NCBI GenBank assembly: GCA_019009955.1
Contig: CM032228.1
Coordinates: 204,090,501-204,154,500 of the forward strand
Reading direction: 5' to 3'
DNA: 64,000 nt
DNA from: Riptortus pedestris
Taxonomy: Eukaryota; Arthropoda; Insecta; Hemiptera; Alydidae
Below, piece by piece: positions 46,856 through 59,210 of this stretch. Both the position numbers and the translations under genes were made by a program. The notes beneath the pieces are model-generated. The model was not told the DNA's origin and ran no database searches. It saw only the letters and a list, made by a program, of their open reading frames with translations. Positions within the stretch are counted from its first letter, which is position 1, and each line of letters opens with the position of its first letter.

Positions 46856-47330
46856 GTCATTTCTCTCCTTTTCTGCCAGTTATGGTGGAGGGGCATAAAA
46901 GTTCATTAAAAAGTCAGTTCTTCCAGTATAAAATATAATTTACTTTATACGTAGTTACAGTTTTATAGTGGAGAGACCGGACTTTTATTGAAACCTTTAT
47001 TTTACCTTAGCAGTTAAAAGTTAATAAACTGTTCTAATCTTAAATATAAATAAACTCAAGTTGTTCTTAATCCCTTTAAAAGATTGAAGTATGTAGAATA
47101 TGGTAATTATATAAGAAAATTGCGAAAAACTGCATAAAATAATAGCATTGTCCACCAGCTGAAACATCACTTTGATGACGGCGCCCTATATTATATTCTT
47201 TACTTTATCAGTAATAAGAAAAAATATAAAGGGAGTTGTAATTTACTAAGAACTTTTGGGCAAAGCTATACTTGTGTACAAAAGGCGCCAGGTCCAAACT
47301 TGAGGATTCTAAATTAATTTTATTAAGTGG
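46569..47330. other. TA and GT arrays, otherwise nothing
   Basis: A TA array lies at about 46721-46760 and an interrupted GT array at about 46766-46854. No R1 landmarks are seen beside them. The frames across them are array translations. Confidence 0.7.
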
Positions 47331-47860
47331 AATCTTGTGGCAAATGAGTAAAGAAGTTCTTTCATAGCTGATTCAGAACCTTGAAGCAGTTGAGTAAAGA
47401 AGTTCCCTCGTAGCTAATTCAGAATCTTGAGGCAAATGAGTAAAGAACTTCCCTCGTAGCTGATTCAAAACCTTAAAGCAACTGAGTAAAGAAGTTCCCT
47501 CTTAGCTGATTCAGAATCTTGAATCTCTTGAGTAAAGAGGTTCCCTCGTATCTGATTCAGAACCTTGAGGCACCAAAGAAAAGAAGTTCCCTCTTAGCTG
47601 ATTCAGAATCTTGAATCTCTTGAGTAAAGAGGTTCCCTCGTATCTGATTCAGAACCTTGAGGTTAATGAGTAAAGAACTTCCCTCGTAGCTGATTCAGAA
47701 GCTTGAAGCACTTGAGTAAAGAAGTTCCCTCGTATCTGATTCAGAATCTTGAAGCACTTGAGTAAAGAAGTTCCCTCGTATCTGATTCAGAACTTTGAGG
47801 CACCAAAGAAAAGAAGTTCCCTCGTATCTGATTCAGAATCTTGAAGCAACTGAGTAAAGG
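47331..47860 (+). repeat. 46-bp minisatellite, ~11 copies
   Basis: The unit is GAGTAAAGAAGTTCCCTCGT, AGCTGATTCAGAATCTTGAA and GCACTT. GATTCAG recurs at an exact 46-base spacing from 47371 to 47831. Variant units recur: the CACCAAAGAAAAG form near 47571 and 47801 (five units apart), and the ATCTCTTGAGTAAAGAGG form twice, two units apart. The unit is not a multiple of three, and no frame is kept. Confidence 0.93.
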
Positions 47861-50800
47861 AGTGGCTGCCTAAGTTCAACAAAGCACTTCCAAAACGGCG
47901 GGTAAAATCCATCGAGCTGACCACGTGACACTCCCACCACGTCTTGGTGGATACTGTTTTTTTTTCATTGGTTGTTGAGCCAAAATTGTTTTGTTTTTTT
48001 CATATAGAGCAACAATTTTTAGCTCCCTTCGTATAAGATATTAGTAGCCTAATTACACGATCTATAAAGAACTATTATCGACCTAACTCAAACAGGTAGA
48101 CCACGTTTTCCCAAAATTGCTTTAAAGTCTGTAATGAAAAAAACCTGTAAACTGCTTTATAGAACCAAAATGGCATGCATTTCAAAAACGTACAAATTGG
48201 CTTTGCTTTATTTTTTACAAAATAGAAGGAATTATAAGGACTTATAAAACACCTAAGGACTTTCGCTTTTCCCCAGCGTATTTATTTTTTTACTCCTCCT
48301 TCAGAGGACAAAGAAATACTTCTTTAGGAATTTTAGAAAACAGGAAACTACTAAAGCGTTAAATAGGTAATGAATATAACAATGCTGACTTCAAATTTTG
48401 AGCAAATGCTTATCGACTTTTTGTCTAGATTAATTTCTTCTCTAAGCATTGATAAATACATCTTGCAAGACAAGCAAGACAGGCGTAACTTCGAATTATA
48501 TCCAAGAAAATAAATATAATCTTATAAATAAAATATATATGCTGTCTACGGATACGGGCATCAAGTTCTCTGGGGTTTAACCTTCAAAACCAATAATTTT
48601 AATCCTTGGAAGTCAGACGAAGTATTCCAAACCTTCGGATATTAAGGTTTCTCCAAGTTCCATAAATCATATTGGCAGACGAACAAATCATACTTCGCCT
48701 CAAATTGAGTTACCGCATATAATAAAGTTACTTTCTCGAATTTTCCTCTGTTTTTCCCTTGCTACTACAAAGGGACTAATACTGTCCAATACGAAAAAAA
48801 TTCTATCCGTCAAGTAATACTTCAGGAATTTATTACAAAAGAGTATTGCACTACACTTTTTGTAATAAATTTCATATATACCGAAAGTGCTATGGGCTAA
48901 AATGTATTTGTATATTGGACGAACTCACCTTATTTTTCAACGTTCAAGTAAAAATACTTAAAGAGGTCACGAAACACGTATGATGACTATGAATTGAATA
49001 AAGGAAGTAGTCAAAAATTAAAGAAGCTTTTATTTGCAACATTAGTAGTAATTGAATTTATGTAATTCAGAAGAATAAAATATATTTTTTATTTTATCAC
49101 TTTCATGATGATTAATTAGTAAAGAAGAAACGATTTTAAATAATTCATGTTTAAATCTGAACTAAATTCAGGTTCATTCTGGGCCAGAAAATCATGTCCA
49201 GAATGGAATAATTTGGAATTATTTTTGACATGGTAGACCATTGTATGTAGATTAAGTCAAATGCTGATCCCTCCAATACCACAATATTTTGGGTCAACTA
49301 TCGGGACCCTGATAGGTATTTATTATGATAATGTCCGCATGCGCATCACAATTTTCATCTTCATTACCAATTAGAGATATTTTGTCTGCAAACTAAAATT
49401 GTGGATCTGTTTAGAAAATTGAAACTTGGCAAATCAAGTCATTATTATGAGAAGCGAGTTCTGTCTTAACTACAAGACACCATTAGTCAAGAAGTCACTC
49501 ATGTTGTCATGTTAAAGTATCTGTTCTGAAAGATGAGGTGCTTTTGTATCTGCACAGTGGGTAGGACACAGCTAATCAGCCATGATGTGTTAAGAACACT
49601 ATGGGATATAGCAATACGATCCGAAAGAATCAGCTTTACCCCTGGAGCACTTATCCTTGAGAGAAATGACTGGTGAGAGGAAGGGAAATAAATGGAGGAC
49701 AAGATCTGTAGGAAATAAGGGAAATCTCACCAACCGCCGCAGATGAACAGACTGAAGGAGTAAATAATGAAATTTGAGCGTACATCAACGGACAAAGATA
49801 ACTTGGCATCGCCAAGGGCAGCGGATTCTCATGGAACTAGAGAGAGAAGATACCTGAGTCACAATCAAAATCTAAGAATCGGGTACGCATGGTGTGCTAA
49901 ACAGCGGAGCATCTCTCGTAGCAAGTAATAGAATGACGAACCGATGCTGGCCGTTAGAGAGAGGAGGGACGCTAGGGGCTCCAAATCAAAAACCACAGTC
50001 ACTATATACAACGAATAGCTTGGAATATATTTGATTACAAATAATTATCCTACAAGTTAATAACAACAAAATATTTTAATTGGGTAAAATAATGAACACA
50101 AATTCCTAATTAAATAAAAAATTCGATACTCAGGTTCAGCATGAACTATGCCGATTTTTCACTATAATTTGTACAATGCCATCCTCGATAGTAAACAACA
50201 TTTAATAAAAACCTAAAATAAGTCTAAATGTATTTCAGCCATTGAATATCACCCAATACGTCCGCCAGCTTCCTTATCTCTTCAACAAATTTTGCTATTC
50301 TCCATTATTAAAAACTTGATGATAATAAACACGTTTTATTTATGCTTGCCGTGAGACATTTAATTACATATTACTTTTTAAGTAACTCAACTGACTAGGT
50401 AGGTTTGGTTACTGAAAACTAGATAAAAATAAATAATTATTTTTGTCCAAAAAATAGAAATTTTATGAATAGCATAGATATGTTTTTCGAGATATCATCA
50501 CTAGCCTGTATATATGTTTCTAAATTTCCCCACTCCACATTTTCTTATTTGACTACTCAAGTAGCACTTAGTGTGGTGACACTGAACGTTAAAAAATGAT
50601 ATTCCCTAAGCATCAAATAACAATTAAAATTACTATTTCTTCAGAACCGGTCTCATTTTATGATCGGAGACCAATAAGATTGTTTTATATCTAGCTTATT
50701 TTGGCAGAGGATAATCTCTTGAAAGTAGTACTCGTCTCGCTTCAGCTCACTAATCCAGACTCCAAATATTTCTCAAGATCCTCAAAGAAGTGGTCGGATT

Positions 50801-52417
50801 AGTGGATTTAACCACCAGGAATTAATGTACGACTGATTATTTCACAATAGTTTCCAAAAAAAAGAATATATTGTTTTTCCTCCCTACTGCTATTAACAAC
50901 TTCCACCTTTGCTTAACGTCTAATTGGTAGAAAAAGGAAATATTCCTTCAAGTTAATGTAAATAAAATTATTTGCGCGCTCAACTGAAAAAACATTTGAA
51001 GAGTCCAATTTTATATGGCAAAGTCGTTTTAAATATTCTAGCCTTTATAAATAATGAAATTTCAATTATTAAACTCTTCTAAGACTTCCAACTTTAAGTT
51101 ATTTTAATTTAACTGACTCTTTTAACAACAAGAAGGAAAATATAATACCTTTGCACTTTTTTATAGAACAATATACCAGAAATTAATTTAAGGTTCCACT
51201 CACTAAGGAATTCGAAAGTTTTCCAGAGTTAAACCTTTATTCATGTTTTATAAGTGAAGTGGATTTACTTACTAATGTTCGTGTTTAGCTCTCAGGTTGA
51301 AAATAATCATTTTAAACTCTTTGTGCTTTTTATTCGTAGCTAGTATACTCTTTAGATTTCTAATTTCGGATTATAAGAGAAGCCTTTTCATATTTTCTAT
51401 TCCTATAGTTATTACTGTTTTTACTTTTACTTATTAGTAGAACAAGTACAAGAATGATTAGTGGAAAAAACAACAACATTAAAATATAATTTAACTTGGT
51501 GTGTATGTTTTTGTTGTTAACCTGTATTCATACCAACACTCAATGTACTACCTGTCAACACTTAGCAACAAGTTACTACAACTAGCAGTAGTGTTAACAA
51601 AATTAGCAAAAACGAGTTGACCGATTTCGGTGAGCTTTTAAATTTGTGCGTTTGGGACAGAAAGGCTAACATAGTTTTATTTTTCAAGCAGGAGGAGTGG
51701 TATAAGTTGAAGTCAAAACATATATTTAAACGTTTTTAATGTTGTATTAAAAAACATAAAGAAAATTGTACTTTCGTACTTGAAATATATTTTTATTATT
51801 AAAAGATATTATGCAACAGGAAATTCAGTGTGAGCATTCTCGACTGCCTGCCATCATAATTGTCTTGTAGCACATCAGAACGTCGGAAAACAATTTCATC
51901 ATATTTTGAGTAATAACACTCAGATGATACAAACGTTATATTTTCATCGAAAACATAATTTATTTAAACCCATCGATGGGTAAGAGCTATTCTAAGAATA
52001 AATTCATGAATATTTGTCTAATAGCCATTCCATGCTTCAAGTGTAAACAAGATAATGACAGTGCGGAACGCATATTTTCGACTATTGTTTGGAAATGAGT
52101 CGATTATTCAATGTGTGACTTAATCCAATCTATATCTTTACATGAGGAATCATTCATTTTTCAATCAGTTATATATAGGTCTAAAACTCAATTCGTCAAT
52201 GTTCGTCCATACACGACTTTTCATTTTACGGGTATTACAACTGAATGACTGTCCAAACATGACCTTTATGTTATTTATTTATAATGGTGAATATGAAGTG
52301 TATAAATTAATACAATATCAAAATTTCAACCCCTCCATTTTTCATTTTTATTTCAACCCCTCCAAATTTCATTTTTATTTCAACCCCCAACGACGCATTG
52401 ATAGCAATGCAAGTATC
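47861..52417. other. Long stretch without recognised features
   Basis: About 4.5 kb with no R1, complete SINE or long array. Between 49440 and 49990 composition is more balanced. A minus-strand frame at 49499-49702 contains NTSWLISCV, but no domain could be supported. A 27-bp unit repeated three times (TTCAACCCCTCC...) lies at 52325-52388. No exon of a known family was found. Confidence 0.4.
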
Positions 52418-52667
52418 AAATAATTTTTGATGGGGTTCAGGATAGCCATGTGAGTATAAGCGTTGACCTTTATCTCACATGCTGAACCTAGAGTGGCGAG
52501 TTCGATTCTCGCCTGGGCAAACGAAACTATTTAGTGACGATATTCATTAAATAGCAGCCTAAAATCCCACCCTGGCTAGAAAAGGGTTGTAACCTGTAGA
52601 TAACCCGCCCCAATTAGCCTTAGTTGCAAAAAGTGGACGTTAATAAATAATAATAAATAATTTTTGA
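52418..52667 (+). mobile_element. tRNA-derived SINE S1, copy 11, perfect 13-bp target duplication
   Basis: AAATAATTTTTGA occurs at 52418-52430 and again at 52655-52667, flanking a complete S1 element. The element reads TGGGGTTCAGGATAGCCATG, GCGAGTTCGATTCTCGCCTG, TTATTTAGTGACGATATTCA, TGGCTAGAAAAGGGTTGTAA and AAAAAGTGGACGTTAATAAA, then a TAATAA tail. This is the best copy for defining S1 ends (about 224 bp) and is among the youngest. Confidence 0.92.
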
Positions 52668-53056
52668 AAGACCAGACTCGTACGGTGGTAAAGGAGAGTG
52701 AGATAGAAACGAAAATGAATGTGTTAATTTTCAAAACACATTAACTCAGAATGGGCCTAAGAACTGGGCGGTGTACTAAGAACTGGGAGCTGACGGATAG
52801 AAATCGAAACCGGGAAACCGCAGCGAGATCAAGTTTCTGGGAGCGAACCAAAACAAGGAGGGCCGAATGGGGAATGAGGAATGAATAATTTTTAACATGG
52901 TTGTCAAGTCACATGCGCGTCACAGGACTATCAAGATATTTTTACTAGCATCTAGTCAGATTTAATATTGTAGAAGCGAAGTATTAAATGAACATTTTTT
53001 TTTCCGGCTTAATAACTATTCATTATATCTTGAGACGACTGAAAACAACCAGGGAG

Positions 53057-53058
<2 letters not shown>
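52668..53058. other. No gene recognised
   Basis: The word AAGAACTGGG occurs twice near 52760-52790. Composition is balanced, but no frame was recognised. Confidence 0.4.
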
Positions 53059-53154
<96 letters not shown>

Positions 53155-53174
53155 CTCTCTCTCTTCTCTCTCTC
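53059..53174. repeat. (CT)n microsatellite
   Basis: About 58 CT units with a few interruptions at the right end. The frames across it are array translations. Confidence 0.95.
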
Positions 53175-55430
53175 AGCTTATTTAAACTGAATAATTGTTG
53201 AAAATGAGCTTTTAACTGTATTCTAATTTCACCAGAGGTACATAATGAACTGAGTTTTAGACACATTTTTTTTCCTTTTTAAATATTTGATTAACTTTTT
53301 CCATTATTATGTATAGTATAAGAGCTATTAACACAGTAAGTAAATAATTACTGAACATCCCCCAACTAAAATATTGACTTAAGCAGTGCTTCGAAAAGAC
53401 AACAAAGCAGAAGTTAACCCTCCCCTTTTTCAGAATAAAAAGCTTTGATGAAAAGAAACTGTGGAAACAAAAGGACCAAAGATTAAGCGGCTCTTTACAG
53501 CCTCAGAGAAATTTTACTGCCTTCTTTATTTCAAGAATATATACTTTTGAATCCATTATAAAGTTTGGGTTAGAAATCAGATTCGAAGGAGTTTATAAAG
53601 GAGGTTCCAGTTCATTAGATAATACAATTGTTAAACTTTTTACGTTATCTTAATCTTAACTGTTATCAAACTCAACTATCAGAGATTATTTTTATTCCAC
53701 TCCTATAACAAAGCGATATATTCTTTGAGGGATATGTATTTGAGATAAATGTCTTCAATACAGGCCTCAACGATTTGCCCATAATGGAATTCTTAGAATC
53801 CACCAGCATTGCACCAGATAACCAAACTAAATGGTGTGCTTCTCCTTCTGGTTAATAAAGATGTCTACTGCGGCTTTGCCATTATTTCCTTGAGTTCATC
53901 CAGCTACACTTTACCTGGGACATCTCCAAAGGGCCCTACCTGGGCCATACCTGGTTCTTTTTTGGTGTGTTTCTCCGGTATCCAATCCACATTGGATCCC
54001 AAACATCTTGCCCTATCATAATTGCAAATGTAACTTAAATTTGTAGATTCAGTTCCTAAACTTCAGTTCTGTGTCTAATCCACATGTTCCTTAATACCTC
54101 CAATACCTTTTCTTTTAGTTTTACCAATCGGCCCGCCTTCATCGCCACATTAGATTATTCTCTATTGCTACCCGCCAAGATCTTCCTTCTCTTTCAGCCA
54201 CATATCTCTGAGCTAGCTACTCTAAGTAGCTCAGCCTTGGGTAAAGTAGAACATTTTTCTAGACAGAGATAGAAGAATATACTTCAAAATCTCAACCACA
54301 AACATAAATATTTCCAGAAAAGCGTATCATATTCAGAAGTAAAATTCCTTAAGTCTCTGCTTGAGATTAAAAAATAAATTAAAGATCTTCATGTATGACA
54401 TTTTTTTCTATACCCAAGATGAGTACTTTCATGAAACTACTAAATATTTGTCATAACTATCGGTCTAAAATAATTTGTGATCAGGTACTCTTTGAGGTGG
54501 GACAAGTATCTCATCATTTATAAAGCTTGACATCCTTTAATAAATTTGGATGTCAATAAATAAAACATGTATGTTATATATTTAGAGTTGTTTTTAAGAT
54601 AGCTAACGAAACTAATTTTTGTAAATAATTATTTAAATTGATAAATCTTATACTATGTATTCTTATGTATTATATAAGTATAAAAGTAATTCAATAATTT
54701 CTAAAGAGTTTAATTGACACAATATTAGAAAATGTTTTGTAAAAAAAAACTTTGACGTATCCTTTTATGATAAAATTTAATGAAAATAAACACATTTCAT
54801 TTAGAGTGAATAGACAGCCTCAGACCATCCAACTTATTAATACCGATATTTTCAGATTCTCTATACAATTCCATTAAATTGGCATTTCTGCTGATCTTGA
54901 ATCATCGTTATGGGGACTCACTTGCCTTCCTTAGGGCCTTTCACTCCAGGCATAGGTGGCTGGCGTAGGGGGAGCAATGCTGTTTTTATTCCTGAAATTC
55001 CATGTTTCTGTTCATGAACGTTAATTCTACAGAGCGTCGAAGCTTTAAGTACTTCAACATGTTACAACTAGGGATCCAAAAGTCACTCCCTTAACTTAAA
55101 TAAAACTCACTTCGAGTGGCCTGGTTTAGCTCAATTACAATAATTAATAATCTAAAATTGCAGTGAAAAAAAAGTTAAAATTGTAATAAAATGCCTTTAT
55201 GATTGATACTTAACCTTGTATTTTAAGTATCTTTTCCTTTATTTAAATTGAACCATTCATGTATTCTACTCTTATACCCGCTAAACTAAGTGGGAGCAGG
55301 TTCCTTGCTAGCAGCTGAATTTCAAAAGCACGTTGGCCTAATTACAGTGAAATACGTTCTAACCTTGTGAAAATGCATCGATGTATGTGAGTGCAGGGTG
55401 AGCTTGCGATCAATGATCAGTGTTGAATTT
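53175..55430. other. No gene recognised
   Basis: Two minus-strand stretches look faintly exon-like: PGVKGPKEGK near 54918-54948, before GTGAGT, and GMAQVGPFGDVPGK near 53918-53960. They do not form a regular Gly-X-Y collagen and are not joined. No repeat was recognised. Confidence 0.35.
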
Positions 55431-56312
55431 TCATTTCCCTTGAAGGAAATCAGCTATTGAGGTCGTACTCATGACGCGATTTTTGAAAAATTTCCTCAAA
55501 TGTCCATCGATCCTACCCAGGAAATGACGAAAATGATGTCCGTTCAAAACTATATATATAGATAATTAAATAGATAAATTTACAGTATATATTTGTCTGT
55601 TAACACTCTACCTGTAGCAATTTTTGTTTCATCGTTACCAATTTCGATATTTAATCGTTTTATGTAAAAAGAAAGATCAAGTTCATTAACGGCTGAAATT
55701 GGGCCAGTGGAGGAGGGGTATGGAGGGGGGATTTTGAAAATTCGAAATCTATAAGTCGGATCGAAAATTTGTATAGAACCAATCATATTTTAAACTTAAT
55801 GATCTATAAATATTGATACATATTTTCTGTATCGTAAATATTAAACGTGGTATTTGGAGTTTATAGTACTCCTACTCATGTTATATTAATAATAAGCTGT
55901 TATAACATGAACCACTTCATTAAAATGTTAAATAAGGAATATAGTTTTCATTAACTTTTACTTTGTGAGATATATGTAAATATATCCTGTTGGACCACCC
56001 CCCCCCCGACATTATTTGTTGGACTAGTAAAATTTGAGTAATTGAGATAAAATTATTCTGATTCATTATACATTACAGAACTATACATAGTAAATAGTTT
56101 TCAATCAAATTAATATGTTATATTCTGATATATTTCAATAATTTCTCTCCTTTCCGGTAGGAATCGGATCGGTAGACCTGTTTGTTTACATTTCAGTTGT
56201 TTTCCGTCGGGATGTTTCTTATTACCGTTTGTATTTATTCACTTAATATTCACGATGGTGTTGTGCTACCAGTATGTAGATTTATCTATTATTAAACTTC
56301 ACGAGGGAAATC
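55431..56312 (-). mobile_element. R1 copy P (type c), the longest copy
   Basis: From its 3' end: TTTCCCTTGAAGGAAATCAG, TCCATCGATCCTACCCAGGA, TTCAAAACTATATATATAGA, TCAAGTTCATTAACGGCTGA, the common body, a C run near 55999-56008, then the type c module with ACTAGTAAAATTTGAGTAAT and GACCTGTTTGTTTACATTTC. It ends at CACGAGGGAAATCTGCTTA. At about 880 bp it is longer than type a because of the 5' module. Its array is short (about 5 TA units). Confidence 0.8.
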
Positions 56313-56940
56313 TGCTTATTATTTATTTTTTTGGTGGGGTGAATTCAATTAGGAAACTACGTTACTGATAGAGAAAGTGGGCTGGCTTTATAAGAAGGTT
56401 TGAGGTAGAGAAGCTGTGAGGGAGAGGGATAGGATAAGAGTTCGGACACAGCCAGATTATGAAGGACAAAGCTATCCTAACCTGGATAAGAGCTCTTGGA
56501 GATAAAAGTAAATGGAAACTGCTCAGGGGAGAGATTCAGAGAGGAAACGCCCGTCAATATTGGAGACGGAGGCTCGATAAATGTTTCCATTCGCCAATGG
56601 GGAGGCCTCCCTAAATTATCATTAAGCTAAACATGAAAGTTATTTTTTTTTAGGGAATTTTCTCTTATATGGAATACGTTATTACCGTTTGTTTGTTGGA
56701 TTTTGGGCAAAAACATCACGGTCATCTATGCCCAACTCTCTTCAGACTGTATTTGAGTTCCCCGACCATGGGAAATCGCAGGCCGATTTAAATATATATA
56801 TATATTTTATTTACTCTTTATGTTTTTGTTACAACCCCCCGCCTTTTCCCCTCTTTTTTTGGGGGGAGGGAAGGGGGGTTCTCGGCTGTATGCCATGAAA
56901 CCTACGTAACGGTATCAGAGGTATTCAATTTAACTATTAA
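56313..56940. other. No gene assigned; one basic 51-codon frame
   Basis: A plus-strand frame at 56459-56614 reads MKDKAILTWIRALGDKSKWK, then LLRGEIQRGNARQYWRRRLD and KCFHSPMGRPP. It is tryptophan-rich and basic, with codon composition unlike the AT-rich surroundings. It may be the end of a transposon-encoded protein, but I do not recognise the family. Runs of C, T and G near 56836-56880 follow. Confidence 0.25.
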
Positions 56941-57275
56941 AAATAAAATAAAGACAGACTATTTAAATAAATACTAAAAGCTAACAAAAAAGTTATTTTT
57001 TATTAAAATTATAAATTAGACTAAACCTATTAGACTACCTACTACTATTAAAACAAACAACCTACTAGACTTTTAAAGCAAACAAAGGGATTAGGGCTAT
57101 TTAAATAAAAAAAAATAAGACTATTAAATAGCAGCATTAAAATACACATTAAACTTAAAACTTTTTAAAATAAGCATTTAAATTACAACTATTAAAATAA
57201 CATTAAAATTAAAACTATGAGGATAAACATTAAAATTAAAACGATTAAAATAAACATTGACATTAATACTTAAAA
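56941..57275 (+). repeat. Degenerate AT-rich tandem array (~28-bp unit)
   Basis: AACATTAAAATTAAAACTAT and AATAAACATTAAAATTAAAA recur at about 28-30-base steps from about 57120, and looser ACTATTAAA words extend left. Low complexity makes the left border uncertain. Confidence 0.6.
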
Positions 57276-58080
57276 TATTATGACTGTGGGCATCGGGGTG
57301 AAACGTATGCTCGAAAAGAAATTATTCATTTTGTGCTAGCTAGAAGACACCGTGTGGTCAAACTAATGTGTGTGTTTGTGCCTCCGTTAAGGTAATACCA
57401 TTTGAATGGACTGTTCTTGGCCCATGAAAATACAAAACATAAATATTAAATCGCTTAAAAATGAGGGTTAATGATCCAGTTGTAGACACAGGGACTAAGT
57501 AAATGGCGTACTTCAGCGCATCTCAGATATATTCAAGCGTTCGGCCCCAAAGTTATTTCTGATCTAACTGAAATATTTACGGAATTATTACGAGTTTATT
57601 TTTTACTTCCCTCCTCGCGCTTGACTGTCTTCTGTCGTAGACTGCTTCTACTCCCCATCGAAAGTTCATAAGTCTAAAAGTTCTATTTTTGAACGAAATA
57701 TTGAAGTGCAGTAAGTGGTAAATGCTTAAATCTGGCTTAAATGGAACTTTGAAGTGGTGGGGAACTGTTTTGTATTTTAACACTTGTCCTCTGTCTTCCA
57801 GCATTAAAAATATTACCAACACACAAAAACCGTAGTACATATTATTTATTATTATTTAGTAAATATAATACTTCATGAATATTTGAAAATAGAACAAATA
57901 GTTAATTAGTTTCAATTAATTGTTACAGAAATATAGAGCATGTAGAGGGTCTAAGTGATTGATATGAAAAAATAGTTTATTGTTTGACTGATATTCAATT
58001 TAATTTTCAGAATGTCTTAATATCTGAATTTTTAAGAGTATTTATCTTATTTATATGGTAAAATGTTTCATCAGACAAAT
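57276..58080. other. No recognised gene
   Basis: Balanced composition near 57290-57400 but no supported frame. The minus-strand frame at 57577-57840 has no recognised motif. Confidence 0.45.
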
Positions 58081-58218
58081 ATTCAAATCTAAATATAATA
58101 TACGACGGCAAGGATTCTGCAATTTGCAACATCATAAACTTCATTGACCGTTAGAGCCGATGGTCGAAGGTGCTTTCAGGAATTCAAATCTGATTATTCG
58201 TATTTGATCAGAAATATT
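58081..58218 (+). repeat. Dispersed 137-bp repeat R3, copy 1
   Basis: It matches 60532-60668 over about 137 bases, including AAGGATTCTGCAATTTGCAA, ATAAACTTCATTGACCG and TTTCAGGAATTCAAATCTG. TAGAGCCGATGG followed by GGAATTCAAATCTG could be worn A and B boxes, so a SINE-like origin is possible. Confidence 0.8.
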
Positions 58219-58313
58219 CAATGAATTATACTTCTATTTATTACTTTTCTATTGAAGGATCATTTGGAGTTAACATATCTAAACCTAAGCTTTCTGAATT
58301 TGAAATTGGTCCC

Positions 58314-58426
<113 letters not shown>

Positions 58427-58639
58427 TTTCTTATTTTTGGCGTAAGTACGTGAGAAATAAATTAAATAAACAGTTCAAATTATTTTTAAACTAGAAAAAT
58501 GTAATATTTACGGAAACATTCATAGTTTCTCATTTATGTGAATTTGTTTCAGGTGAACATTTAGCAGAACCTTTAGAGCTTATGTATGAGCTAGCTGTAG
58601 TCTGTTGAGTTGCGAGTCATGGGGTATGTTTAAAATATG

Positions 58640-59210
58640 TTTATACTACATTCTCATCTGTAACATACCTTTTTACTCAGAATTTCTTTTTGTTCTTCTA
58701 CTATATTCTCTTTGCCTATACACTTCTCTTTCTCATCATACTAAACATCAAGATCTCATTTCCAGGACTCACTTTCTCTTTGTATATACCTCTTTATTTA
58801 ACACAACACAGATCACTTTTTATACACTAACCTACACCTACTAGTAAAATTCTGAATTGTATACAGTTAGTACAATCAATTCGCCTATACCTCATGTTTA
58901 TTCACAGCATTCATCTCTTTTTATACTCTTAATACTTGTTTTTGTTTTTTTGAATAGCTCATAATTTGAGCCCTTCATTTACACTTACTTCATTCTATTT
59001 GTCTATAACTCATTATGTTACACAACAATGATCGTCTCCTGTAAACCTTCTTATTTCACTTTGTCTACACCTCTTTATTTTATACTAAAATGATCTCTTT
59101 TTCGACACTTACTACATTTTCTTTCTATATACCTCATTTACCACAAAAATAACATTTTTTTCTTTAAACTTACTACTTTCTCTCTGTCTCTACCTTTTTT
59201 AATAACACTC
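58640..59210 (+). repeat. Pyrimidine-rich ~60-bp degenerate tandem array
   Basis: A unit resembling ACTTTCTCTTTGTCTATACC, TCTTTATTTAACACAACAAT and GATCTCTTTTTATACACTTACT repeats with strong drift. The clearest starts are near 58701, 58770, 58991, 59053, 59113 and 59173, at 60-62-base steps at the right end. About nine units fit. The plus strand is over 70 per cent pyrimidine. Confidence 0.7.

Noticed and set aside
46627..46938. Open frames across TA/GT arrays (also at 3958, 17308, 22444, 35282, 53009 and 58221)
   Set aside because: They are translations of dinucleotide repeats (YIYIYI, CVCVCV, THTHTH, SLSLSL) and not genes.
49499..49702. Possible BRCT-like peptide (NTSWLISCV) on the minus strand
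   Set aside because: Only one short motif fits, the rest of the domain is missing, and no splice sites support an exon.
53905..54980. Collagen-like exons on the minus strand
   Set aside because: Glycine spacing is not a regular every-third-residue pattern and the two segments do not join in phase.
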